Origin: Malurus cyaneus samueli
Taxonomy: Eukaryota; Chordata; Aves; Passeriformes; Maluridae
NCBI GenBank assembly: GCA_009741485.1
Contig: CM019227.1
Location: 12,315,647-12,379,646, forward strand
DNA length: 64,000 nt
Reading direction: 5' to 3'
Shown one piece after another: positions 52,131-64,000 of the stretch; positions within the stretch are counted from its first letter, which is position 1, and every line of letters begins with the position of its first letter. The translations under genes were made by a program, and so were the position numbers. The notes under the pieces are model-generated. The model ran no database searches. It was not told the DNA's origin and saw nothing but the letters and a program-made list of their open reading frames with translations.

Positions 52131-55100
52131 AGAAATATCCTCAGTGACAGTCTTGAAAACAGGGAAGAACAGTTCAGTAGCTTGGCTAGCCAATACTTAG
52201 CTGAGAGATGAATTCTTACTGAAGTTAGTAAGGGTAACCAGGGCTACTACACTGCTATGGTGATTTGTTGTCTAAACAGAAGATGTTGCTGCAATGTATC
52301 AAAATGAGCCTGGGTATGTACTAATTTTAGTGGGTTTTTTTTTAAAGCATGGCAAAATTACCCTAACCCACAACTGCTATAAAGCAGTCTTCCTAGGAGT
52401 ATTAAATCAGGGCTAAATAGATACCATTTGCTCAGCTTGCATTTTACCCCCATTCTGTCTGTGAGAACTTCCCTCTATAAATAAAAGCATAGTTCATTTC
52501 TAGAGTCCTCTCTCTGTTCCTCGGTATTCTTTTTTCCTCCACCCTGATCATTTCCTATCAAAGAGCAGGAGCCCGGAGTTATTAACCAGCTGACACTGTT
52601 TCCAAGCTGGCATTATTAGTCAGCAGTGCAGTCTTGTTCTTGGAACTCTCGGCTTCTTTCTCAGCTCTCAGAATGGCGCTTAGACCATTCTCATTTTTAT
52701 TCTTTTTTGTTTATGAAAACACAGCAGCCATGTGGCAGAAGCTTTTGGAACTGACTTGTCTTTTTAAATGTAACTTTTCTCATGTAAGGCCAGATCACAA
52801 TCAATAGTCAAAGTAATACCACACACGAGTCTTCCTGTTTATGAGATGCAAAGGTTTACTATGAGCTAAGTCCAAAGAAGTCTAAACACAGTTTCAGAAA
52901 CTGTAAAACTGGGGCTACTGATTAAAGGATTAGCCAGGAGCCAGAAAGTAAATTTATAATTTTGAAGGTAGAATTTTCAGAATCCCTACTAAATCTATCA
53001 CATATGTATAATAAATTTATAAGGGTTTTATTTTTAAATCACCATTCCTATCTTTAGCTTCACTTTGATGAATAGTTCAATGAATTCAAATTTCATCCAC
53101 CCTAACTCAGAAAACTTGGAATTTTACATAATTGAATTAGCAAGAAGAGAAACAAATTCCCACTGGTACATTCAGTGCAATAGCTCTGGTTTCTCTTTCC
53201 TTGGTGGCTATTAACTGTTGTCCACAGAAACATGCTAACCTTCAAATTTCAAGCACATACAAAAAACCATCTCCCAAGTGATTCAAAGCCCAGGAGTTTT
53301 CCCAGTGAAATTGGCACATGAAGCCTAAACTTGACAAGGCTGCATCTCAGGCCTCTAAAAATAGGCAGCATAGTTCTAATCTGAGCTTTTTGCGTAGAGC
53401 CCTGCAGTTCCATGAGGAAACACAGCGGGACACACACATTATCCCTCCTCTGAACATCCTCGTGGGTGAATGGAATGTCCCAGCCATGTCCCAGCTGTGC
53501 AGCTGCAGTGGAGATCTGTGTGTCCTATACCCAGCATCATTTAGCACTGAATGAAGTAACACCTTACAGTTTCTTCATCACGTTTTTTCTTGTGATGCTC
53601 CTTTTACATTATTCTCAGATTCTCTATTCAACTTTTATCTTTCTTCTATTTTGCCTCTGGAAAAATTGTGATTTATTTCTTTTTTCATATCTCTTATCCT
53701 AACCATGACTATCTGTATTCTTGTCCTTCTCTTCAAGAATGCTGCTTAAATGTTGTTGCAATTTGTGATGTCTATTGAGCACAAATAACTCTGAATTCTT
53801 GGCAAGACTGGTTGCACTAGAGCCTTTTCCAGTGCTTAATATCCAGGGGCCTACATTAAAAAAGTATTGTACTTTGTTTTCATTTTGGTCCCAGACTTGA
53901 GGCATGTCACACTTGGAAATCTGACAGTCAGAGAAAAGAGAGCAGCAGGTTGGCGTCTCTTGCAACATTTAATTCCCGGTTTTGTCTTAGGTTTCTTTTT
54001 AAATGGATTAAAAGTGGTCCAAATAACAGACACAATAAAATTATAATCAGTTGATTTTATAAATTGTTCTCACCCTGCAAAATTTTCAAAGTATTTTTTA
54101 TGTGTCACAAAATTCTTGGAATCTTATGCATAAATAGCAGAAGTTGCAAACTTTCTTGCGGCATTTATATCTCACGAACATTTTTATATATTCCAGTACT
54201 ACCACTGGCAAGTTCTCAGATCCTGCAAAAATTCTTTTTCCATGCTTAAGCACTTGCATTAAGACGTGGGAGATGTGCAACAGTAAAAATGTTAATGTCA
54301 TGTCTTCTACTTTTGTCTAATATTTCTTTATTGCAATCCCCCTCTCTAACACTTCCCATTGTCAAAATACACTTTGTTTCTGCTTTATCTTAAATCTCTG
54401 AATGTTAAATGTCGGGAAGAACTATGGTCTTTAAAATCAGCATGTATTTGTGTTAAACTATTACATGATTTGAACTGTTGAAGTCTCTGTAATCATCTTG
54501 TTTCATTTGTTACAGATGCATTTGGAAGTGTATTAAACCACTTTCTCTACAGCTTACACAATGTCTTTCTAACACTTGCAGTGTGACAGCAAGGGCAGCG
54601 GATGCTCTTAACAAAAGCTGATCCATATCGTAAATGTTTGGATCACCTGCAGCTATAACACAACAGTGAAAGTCTAGAGATCCTTCAAGTCCTGCCCATA
54701 TACAATATGAAAATATACCTAAAAATCTTTGAGATGTGCTGTGCAAATTTTGGTACATGAGGTAGTATGTATAAAGACAGTACTATGGGTATCTTTCAGA
54801 TAATGAGAATGTCTCAGCCAAGCCTTGAATTGCAGCAATAAATCTGCTCTACTACAATTCATAGAACTATTATAGTAAGTTGGTGTTTCCTTAAATATTT
54901 GCATTATAGTGCACATCACTAGCTGACAGAAGGCATAATCAAGTTTTTCTTTTTCACTTTAATATTTACTTGACTGAAGGTTTCAATCACATACTAAGTT
55001 ATCTGAGTTCTTTTCCACAAAATGCTATTGGGTATTAAAATGTAGTGGTTTGGTTTTTTTGGTCAGCCCCACCAGCTCCTTAGGGATCCCTGACTTATTT

Positions 55101-57174
55101 CTAGTGGATTGAATAACTCTTGTATTATCCAAATAGAGGAATTTCAACTGGTGTCCAGCAGGAATGTCTGATTTTCCTTCAGCCATTTCCAGCTTCAGTT
55201 TGTGCTATCACACATCAGTGTCTGCACATGCACACACACACAGAGTACCTGCAGGGAAGGTAACACAATCCTGCACATCTTCAGTGACTGTATCTCTGGA
55301 ATGACCCTGAAAAAGCAAGCCAAGCCCATCCCTGGTTCTATATATAAAACTGTTTGTTTAATTGGTGGAGTGCACCAAGAATAAATAATGAGCTAATTCT
55401 GAAGATCATTCCCAGAACAGCCAGCTCAGATTATTTCCGCAAATCAGAACTCTCTCCTCTCCTCCAGGTTTTTCGGATTTTGGTGTTTTTAATAGTTTCA
55501 TTGTCTAAAGGTGAACAGCTTTATCTAAATGCAAATGTGGGAACAGTACAATATTTCAAACATGAAGCATTCTGCACATGAGTGAGGTTTCGGAGTGTTT
55601 GTTTACAGAATATAAAAATAGTTAAAAGTTCAAGAACTAAAACTGGATAACTGGATCAAGGATTCTAACCAGATTGGAGATGAAGTTTCTTGCATGGGAA
55701 AAAATAATAAAAAAAGCTTTCCTGTACTCTCAGTCAGTTAGAGAATAGTACCACCAAAAGAGGTTTTCCGGTTTATTGTACAGATCTGATTTACCTTGCC
55801 TAATAACAGTTAAAAACAAGGAACTTAACTATAAATTTTATCTCAGAAGATTTTGTAAAAGACTTAAACAGATACAGTAATTATTTTTTCAAATTTTTCA
55901 TTAACTTTTTAGCTGTAATAGGTTATAAAGGTGTGATTTTTTTTTTTTTCTTTAATATCTTCTCTTGTATTTTGCTTTGTTCAAATGTACCAGCAGTGTC
56001 CACGGGTCTCAGTAAGAGTCACTGATACTCTAAGCACTCGAGTTTCTCTTGATTCCTAGCACTGATGCACTGATTCATCCTAAATCACATGTAAAAACAT
56101 TCTGTCACTTCCAGTATAGCTTTGGGATCAAATGCAACACCTATCCCATGGCACAAACTCACCAATAAAACCTGACTAGAAGCCACTTTAATCTTTCCTT
56201 GTGGGCTGGCTCTAATTATCCTGCAAGACAGGAAAGCTGGGGATTAAGTGGTAGCATGGAGTCAAGAACCAAGAAGTTACTGTTGGCAGCTAGGGGTTTT
56301 CGGTTCAAATCCATGTCCTAGCAGTGAGTTTTAAACATTAGAAAGAAATTCTAGCTGGCAGGCAGGACCCCGATCAGACCTGGAAAATCTGGATTTCTGA
56401 GCAACTGTAATTAGCTTGACCCTCATTTTTTAGGGTCACACTGCTTAAACCAGCAGATAACAAAATAGGCCGATGGCCAAATCAGTTATGATCTGGTTTT
56501 ATTTATCTAAAAAGCTCATACAGACCTAATTTGCTATTTTGTGTTAAGAAATAATAAGTAGAAAGGATTATGAACACATGTTTGGCATCGAGAGGAAGAG
56601 AGAATGCAGCCATAACTTCAATTTTGGAATGTCTTACTTCATCATAAGCTTAAATTTCAAAGCTGACTTGGGGATTTTGGTACATAATGCCTCATTTTCA
56701 ACTGATTGCATATTAACTGAACATTGAAACCTTCAATTTGGAAGCTCAAATTAGCTGGTATATGATGGCAATTTTTTCTCCAGTTGTGTGTAGATGCCAG
56801 CTGAAGGATCTAGGCATATAAGTACTATATGAATTATATTGAAATACAAAATAGAACTCTTTAATCACCTTAAGACAAGTAAGAGGGGAAAGTGTGGGGA
56901 AGCAATGGCTACACAACCTAGGAAAAGCAGGAGAGAGGAGGGAGCCTTTTCTGCTGAGGAGATCTGTGTCCTATCTCCTACTCTCACAACACTTTTGTTT
57001 TAGCTTTTTGCCTTTGAGAATATGTAAAAAATTACATTTTCTGCATTATTTTCTGTCTATTATTTAGTTGTTTAGCAGTCCTTATAAGGTACCTTTTGGG
57101 AGTCAAGCCTTTTTTCAATGCATGCAAATAATCCATACACCAACCTATTCCATTCCAACTGTTAGGAAAAAAAC
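52131..57174. other. AT-rich intergenic sequence after ERCC4
   Basis: No exon, RNA gene or clear transposon is recognised. Around 56290-56310 a GGTTCAAATCC string resembles a tRNA-type B box, but no convincing SINE body could be traced. Confidence 0.5.
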
Positions 57175-57214
57175 AAACCAAACCAAACCAAACCAAACCA
57201 AACCAAACCAAACC
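57175..57214 (+). repeat. AAACC microsatellite
   Basis: Eight perfect AAACC units, followed by AAACAAC and CAAA-rich low-complexity sequence up to about 57280. Confidence 0.95.
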
Positions 57215-57435
57215 AAACAACAACAAAAATACAAAAAAAAAACCCCTCCACAAACAAACAAACAAACTCAACAAAAAAAAGCTTCCAATATGTTGCTTTT
57301 CATCCCAAATCTCTAAAAAAAAGCCATGTGGCAGATGTGTATACAGATTGCACTTCTAACTGCACTTTTTTGTAACCCTCTAAAGCATACAGTCACCAGT
57401 CTCTGCTACTCCAGTAAGTTATGCTGGTTGGCAAG

Positions 57436-57463
<28 letters not shown>
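57436..57463 (+). repeat. 28-base poly(A) run
   Basis: Twenty-eight consecutive A after GGTTGGCAAG. No retroposed gene body could be recognised just upstream, so I treat it as a simple repeat. Confidence 0.95.
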
Positions 57464-57467
<4 letters not shown>

Positions 57468-60400
57468 AAGAAAACATCAGGTGTGCTGTCTGTATTGCTG
57501 TAAATAGTTATGGGCATGTTATGGAAAGTATGTCTTTCTTACAAACCAGGCAGCAAGACCATCTTTTTGTGCCATACATTCTTCCAGAAAGCTTAAATAT
57601 TCTTTACTTTTATTAGTACCTATTTACACACTGGTAAAAGCTGTTGGACTTTCTCTTTTAAAAGGATTATCCTTTCTATTAGTTTAAATGGATTTATGTG
57701 CCACTGAGGCATACAAGGGAGCAAGTAACTTCAAGGGTTTGAAAACTCAAGTCTTTAAATGTGGTTTTATTAACTAATACCCATAATCAATATATAGTGA
57801 CAGCCTTCTTACAGTCTGCTGGTTTATCCCTGAGGAGTATCTTGAATAATTCCCCCTGAAGTTTTCTCGGCATTCTATGTAGACAAAACCAGTATCCTTC
57901 CTTGAAGGTGCCTTGCTTTTGGGTTAATAAGAAACAAAAAACAATTGCAACTGTTCTAGGTAATTCCCATGCCACCTTGTGTCAAAACTGCATTTGAAAA
58001 GTTGAAGTTCCCACAGGGAAAAGTAAAAACATCCCTGGTAGCATATACTAGTTAAATATGAATGCAAAAAACTGCTTCCTTAACTATTTATGCAAATGAA
58101 TCTTTTAGTTGGATATGAGATGTTTATGCTTTAAGCCTAGCAAGCTGATTAATGACTTGGTCAACATAAGCCTTGATTCACAGGGAAGGCATCTGCAGAT
58201 AAATAAATCAAACACTACTTGCCAATTCATAATATTGTATTTATGCTTCTACTTTGTGCGTGCTGAATGATGGCAGTGGCACATTAATCAGATGGGGACT
58301 TTACAGCTTCCAAATGCCACAATCTGTCAATTTCATTAGCAATATCATAAAATAAATTTTTCCATCTGGAATCTGAGTAATTTCCGAAGGAAACCAAACT
58401 TAGAAAAGAAAAACCACCCTGAGCTCTTTGAAAGTATGAAAAACACATATAAAATCAAACTGTTGAAGAGCAAGGTGTGAGAAGTTGCAGAGGAGGAGTT
58501 GCACCAAGGGTTGGTGGTGAATGGTGCTAATAGACAGATGAGTGTGCTTAGAGACACAGCCATCCACAGAAACGGCACAGTGCCAGTCCTATTCCCTAGG
58601 GATCAGTAGGCATTGTGTTCAGCATAGCAGGACTGGAGCAACCTGGCTGGAGCTCTGCAGCTGAATCACTGCTGCATCAGCATGAGAATGAGGGATAAGA
58701 AAACTGTGCTGCTGGCTGAGCATCTCACAGTCCTCATCCCAAGGAACAAGCAGAATAGGTGTATGAAAACAATGGGACTTAAAGGCTGGATGAATAACTA
58801 TTTTTCTAGGACTGCAAGATGATGTGATCACCTTCAGATTTTCCCCATCTGTTGCTAAGCAGCATTCTTAAGTTATAAGCTTTGCCTTCCAAAATGAACA
58901 GCATTCTCTGCACATTTTGGTATTTTTTCATTTTACACTGTTCTTTTGCCAAGCTTGCATTGTAACTATATTTCAAAGTGCTCTAAAACAAAATAGGATG
59001 AGCACTAACATAGCTGCATTCTTTGGAAAAAGGTTTCACTTACTCCCTGGCACAAGCAGCCCATAGACTCTCCAGTCCCCAAAAAGGAATTAGAAAGCCT
59101 CCATCTCACATGTATCAAAGGCTTTCTGCCTCTCAGCCCGGAGATATACAGGAGTAATGGAACTTGCATCATAGAAAAGGCAAGAGTATAATACATTTGG
59201 TTTTGTATATTCATTATCAGTTTCAATCTGTAAACAAAATCTTAGAATTTTTCTGTGGTGGTAGTAAATTAATTGTATTAATTCTTTCAATCTGTACTAA
59301 GGATCTTGTTCCAATGATCAGACACCCATTCAACACTCTGGGCATTCTGACGAAAATTAAAATTAAATCAAGGAGCTCTCTCTGTTAGAAATTCTCTCAT
59401 CTAATTAGAAGTAAAGTGTTCCAAAACTAATACCAAACATCTCCACTGCAAACACTCTCTTCATAAACTTTGATTCACTACCAGAAATTTCAGAAATCCT
59501 TGTTCTTGAAAACAAGAGAAGCAAGTGACAGCTCAAGATCTTTCACCATCTGTGGGCAATTAATTCCTCACGCTTAGATCTACAGTTTAGCCACTCTGCA
59601 CTGGTAGCTCAGTTAAACAAAATGAGGAACCATTTTGAAGTGCAAACTGCCCATCAGCTCCATCTTTGATATTGATAAAATGAACAAATCATAAAGCTGA
59701 AGATGGTTGATCAAGTGGGTATCTGGCCTGAACCAGAAGATGCCTTCCAATGAGAGAAAAGGCATGCTCAGTATTACAGCAGGTCTTTTCCTACATTTCT
59801 GCAGAAAATGCTGAAGGCTCTTGAAGAATAGCCACAACAGGATACTTCACAAAGCCATTCCGATCCTTTCTTTCCCATTGAATTCAAGGAGTCGGTGCCC
59901 TATGAGAGAACCGCCCCTTGTTGACTCTTCTGACATTTTGTAACTAGAGTGCTACAAGCTTATTAAAATGTAAATAACAGTGTATCAACAACTCATCCCC
60001 TTCCATCTCAGGTCTTTAAGGAATATATTGGAATGTAATAATTACAAATTATATTACACTAGGAGAAGCTGTAGTAGTTCTTGACTTAGTTTCAAAGTAG
60101 CTTGCTCAACTATAAGACAACTGCACTACTGTACTGTAGTCCTGCAAGTTAGGTAGCAAAATTGTGGTCTTTATTCAATGAATTCTATCTAGAAATGCAA
60201 GACCCCCATCAAATGCATCGTTGACATTACTAAAGAATATATTATTGTATGTTTTAAATAATGAATTGTCTTTATTAACAAATCTGAACACAGTTGTTTA
60301 CATCTCTAGGATAATCAAATTCTTTACATAAAGCCTCGACTAGAACTGAAAAGCACTGGTAATTTCTGAATAATTCCTAAAAATTATTTGCATTGTTTCA

Positions 60401-62400
60401 CTAAACAAACAATCCTTCCCTAAAATACACAGTTTACAATTGCATAATTAAATACATATTCACTATAAATCACAACAAATATTTTTATTTCTGCATTGGT
60501 TTTCAGCACAGTCTAAACCATGACATTTTCGATATTAAAATGCTGATATTGTGTTATTTGTCTGCTTTTCATGTTCAGCAGTTTCTAACAGCAGAACAGT
60601 GGTTTGAAAGCGAGTCCATCCTTTCATTGCAGAGCATTACATTGCTCTGGCAGATTAAACCATTGTACCACTGCTTCTTATCTTTATTCTGATGTAAAAA
60701 AGGGAATATAGAGTCCCTTGTTATTCTTGGAGGCAAATGCTGAGGTCTCTTGTTGAGCTATTCTGTAACAAGAAGGAAGTGTTGTACATGGCCATGCCTA
60801 AGACAGGAAAGGTGGTGCTCAAAAGACAAGAACAATTGTGCAGAGCTGGACAATTTCCATAGAGTGATTTTATGGAAGAAACTGCTTTTAAGTAGTTATT
60901 TGTTGCTTTAAATGTGTCTGTCTTATTGTCTCCTATCACCACCTTGTTTCATAAAGCACAAATGCCTGCAAGAAATGAGCACCATCTGTGTTTAATGTCA
61001 AACCCTTTAGCACACCTTTGTCTCAGATACCTTTATCTTCCAGCTTTTCACATTGTACAGTATTCTTTATCAAGAAATACTCCATATGTTCCCAATAGGA
61101 ACCACATCTATATCCTTCTAATCAATGAATGGGCAGTTCCCATTAATGCAGCCATTGGAATAACTAGAATGATCCAGTCTGTGTTGTAGCATTAAAAGAG
61201 ATTTACATCTCTTGCACAATGCTCTTGTACATGCTTGTTTCCTCATATACTCTATACAGGGGTAATCTGCCTTTCTGTAATAATTATGACATTTCAATTC
61301 TTACAGAAAATAGAGACAAGATTTATATGTTGCCTTCACCTAAAATCACAGCTAATCTTTTTATGTCTCTGTTTCTTAAACATGTTGGCTAACTTAAAAA
61401 AAAAAAAATTGAAGAGGCAGACTGAACTTCATCAATATAATCTCCTGCTAGCAAAGTGATGTGTTGTGCTTTTAGGAAAGCTGAAAATAAAGAATTCTTT
61501 CAAATATAAATTATTCCAAAATAGCAGGACACCTTAACTGTTTTGTAATCCTTATTTGCTTAATTAGAGGCTACACAGTGGACTGAGCACTTCTTTGGAG
61601 TTGTTTACATTCTGGTTTTAAGAGCAGACTCACATCTGAATGAACTATTTCATTTGGAGAGGGACAGAAGTAAATCTGGACCAATTTGATATTTTTAATG
61701 AGATCTGTACATAGATCATTGCTAAGTTTCCAGGTCATTGTTGGTTTTAGTTTGCTTCTGAAACTGGATAAAATCTGATTATCTAACTGTCATCTAGAGA
61801 AATGGAAGAGAAGTTTATCTTGTTTTAAAAAACCTAACAAAAAATAACCTTCCAATACATCTGAAACAATTCAAAAACTCTTTCAGAGCAGGGAACCATG
61901 TCTTGCTTGCTCTGCCCATAGCTCAAGGTCAATGTACTCTCCTAGCAAGCTCCTGGACATCAGTTAAGAGCAAAAATTTTTTTAAAAACTGTATTAGACC
62001 ATTGCACTAAGTTGCAGTTTCATCCTTAATCAGTGAGTTAAAAAAAAAACAACCCAAAAGCAGGGTTGCATAATACTGTGCCTGATGCAGTACGTACTTA
62101 GAGAACAGGACTGGCCCAGTATTAATAAAAGTCAATTTGTTAGGTATTTGCTGTGAGCATAGTGTTGCACAATACGTGCAATAAATTATTGTGTGCGTGC
62201 ATGATCATATTCTGCTCATGGAATAAATGCCTGTGTTCTCTATTGCACATTCTCATGCGTAAATCAACAGGTTTCCAAAACTTCTTTGAAGAATTTTTTT
62301 TTCCTCGTGACTGGTTTGATGTTGAATCAAGTTCAGTCACCTCAGACACTGACAGCTAAGCCTGAAGGTGAAATACACGCGGTATGAGTCCCATCTTGTT
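57464..62400. other. AT-rich intergenic sequence
   Basis: No gene or repeat family can be supported. Open frames are short and lack codon or splice evidence. Confidence 0.5.
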
Positions 62401-62689
62401 TGTCAGTGTTTGCACAGCCATGCCCTGAGTTTTTCTTCGAATTTCAAATCCGTGCGACTGCACGGAGAAGGAGAGCGAGGAAAGCACTGAGGGACCGAGC
62501 TCTGCTCACCCGCTTCAGCCTCCGCCCGCCTCGGAACCAGCCCCGGGCAGGGTCAGTCCGGCCCTCCCGTTACCGCCCGGTGCCCCAGGGAGCGGCGGGG
62601 CCGCCTCGGTAGAGGCACTGCTCTGAGGGACGGGGCGATGTGTCTGGGACTGGGAGTGACCCCAGAGAGCTTTCAAAAATACCTGACCA
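62401..62689. other. GC-rich shore of the right-hand CpG island
   Basis: GC and CpG content rises from about 62440 (for example CCGCCCGCCTCGG and GGAGCGGCGGGGCCGCC). It may be part of the same promoter region as 63241-64000, split from it by the CR1. Confidence 0.55.
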
Positions 62690-63240
62690 GGGAACAGTGT
62701 TGCCAGCAGGACTGGGGAGATGTTTGTCCTCGCTACGGTGTCCTTGTCACTTCGGCACTGGTGAGGGCACACCTTGAGTGCTGTGTCCAGTTCTGGGCTC
62801 CTCAGTTCAGGAACCACATTGAGGCGTTGGGGTGTGTCCAGACAATGGCAACGAAACTGGGCAAGGGTCTGAAGCACAAAGTCCTATGACTTTTGAGGTG
62901 GCTCAGCCGGGAGAAAAGTAGGTTCAGGGGGGACCTACAAGTACCTGAAAAGAGGTTGTAGCGGTCGGAGTCGATCTCTTCTCCCAGGCAACCAGCGACA
63001 GGACGAGAGGACACAGTCTTAAACTGCGCCAGTGGAGGCTTCGATTGGACATAGGAGGAACTTTTCCCCAGGAAGGGTGATTAGACATTGGAATGGGCTG
63101 CCCAGGGAGGTGGTGGGGTTACCGTCCCTGGAGTTGTTTAAGGACAGGCTGGACGTGGCCCTTAGTGCCATGGTCTGGCTGACACGGTGGTGCTCGGCCA
63201 TAGGTTGGACTCAGAGCTCTTTGCCAATCTCAGTGTTTGA
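62690..63240 (+). mobile_element. CR1 LINE 3' fragment, plus strand
   Basis: Stretches such as GTGAGGGCACACCTTGAGTG, CTGTGTCCAGTTCTGGGC, AGGTTGTAGCGGTCGG, TCTCTTCTCCCAGG, GGGCTGCCCAGGGAGGTGG and GTCCCTGGAGTTGTTTAAGG occur in the order of an avian CR1 3' region. The reading frame is broken. Its 3' end lies directly against the CpG island. Confidence 0.93.
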
Positions 63241-64000
63241 GTGACCCCGTCCCGGGGGCAGTCAGGACCGGCTCCCCTCAGCCCCGCTCTGAGGGCGCGA
63301 GTGCCCGGATGTGCGGCCCCGCCTCCCGCACGTGCGCGGCGCCAGCGCGCGCGGCTCCCGCCCCCGCCTGCGGGCCACCGCCGGGCGCGCGCTCGGGAGG
63401 CGGTCCCGGGCAGAGCTCGCGAGAGGAACATGGCCGCGGCGGGCCGGGGTGAGCCGGGCAGCGCGGCGGGGGGCGCGGGGAGCGCGGCCGAGCGCCGCCT
63501 CACGGGTTCGCGCCTCACGGGGCGGCGGCCCGCGCTGGAAAGGCCGGGTCGGGCCGCTGAGCGGGAGCGGACCGCGGACAGCCGCCGCCCGGCCCCGGCG
63601 TGGGCTGCGCGCCGCCCCGCCCGCAGAGCCTTCTGAAGGAGGTTGAAGCGGGCGGGAGTGCCGAGAGCGGCGGCCGCCCCCCCCTATTGCGGGCGGGCAG
63701 GGTGCCAGGGCGGCAGCCGGCACACGTGGCGGCGGTGTGGGCGGCCCCAGCCCCGCCGGGCCGCTTTGGGCCCCGAGCAGGTGGAGGTGCCGGTGACCGC
63801 ACCGCGACCTGGGACGCGGCTCGCACCGGGCCGGCCGCTGCCGTGAGGCCGCTGGTGGATGTGTCCTGTGTTACTGTTTGTTAGTAAGGAACACTCGCTG
63901 CCGGGGGAGGTGCGAGGCTGTGGGCAGCAGGGCGGCACTGCGGGCCTGGCCCGAGCCCTGCGGGCGTTTGGATCGAGCGCCTCGCCCTGTGCCGCGGGAG
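63241..64000 (+). promoter_or_regulatory. CpG island, probable promoter and first exon of the next gene
   Basis: Very GC- and CpG-rich to the window end. At 63415-63424 GCTCGCGAGA matches the promoter motif TCTCGCGAGA at 9 of 10 positions. Six bases later ATGGCCGCGGC (63430) resembles a YY1 element or a start codon, and CCGGG|GTGAGCC gives a good donor at 63449. This suggests a TATA-less promoter with a short first exon read to the right. Vertebrate synteny places MRTFB (MKL2) after ERCC4, but no coding similarity is visible, so I leave the gene unnamed. Confidence 0.6.
63415..63424. promoter_or_regulatory. TCTCGCGAGA-like promoter motif
   Basis: GCTCGCGAGA differs from the consensus only at the first base. 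In CpG-island promoters this motif usually lies close to the transcription start. Confidence 0.5.

Noticed and set aside
56215..56330. Possible tRNA-derived SINE because of GGTTCAAATCC
   Set aside because: Only the B-box-like word is convincing; no proper A box, body or tail could be traced.
63262..63723. Long open frames on both strands of the right CpG island
   Set aside because: Arginine-, alanine- and proline-rich translations in all frames are expected from GC-rich DNA; none has recognisable domains.

Overview
This window looks like a piece of a bird genome. The reasons are intron-containing genes with GT/GC-AG splice sites, CpG-island promoters in an AT-rich background, and several CR1 LINE 3'-end fragments of the type common in birds. 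It holds one protein-coding gene that I can recognise, ERCC4 (XPF), on the + strand from 34668 to 48366. All eleven coding exons can be placed, and they join to a 903-residue reading frame. XPF is the catalytic subunit of the XPF-ERCC1 structure-specific endonuclease, used in nucleotide excision repair and interstrand crosslink repair.

Layout: 1-13846 is dominated by a 56-bp minisatellite present as two arrays (about 24 and 32 units). Each array is followed by the same ~4.6-4.75 kb unique flank in the same orientation, with a 25-N gap between the two blocks. Copy 1 decays in quality toward the gap, so I read this as a probable false tandem duplication of one locus in the assembly, not as new biology. 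From 13847 to about 33770 is gene-poor, AT-rich DNA with one more assembly scar (single N at 18551 inside an exact 39-bp duplication), short simple repeats and a 64-bp local duplication. From 33775 to 35640 three CR1 fragments surround the ERCC4 CpG island. ERCC4 follows, then its likely 3' UTR and 3' flank. From about 52 kb to 62.4 kb no gene can be supported. A second CpG island (63241-64000), abutted by a + strand CR1, looks like the promoter and first exon of a gene running off the right edge. Vertebrate synteny would suggest MRTFB (MKL2), but nothing in the sequence proves it.

I found no new multi-gene system. The points most worth checking are the false-duplication signature around the VNTR, the GC-AG intron 8 of ERCC4, the overlapping upstream start codons at the ERCC4 start, the splice-site-like design of every minisatellite unit, and the clustering of all recognisable CR1 pieces at the two CpG islands.
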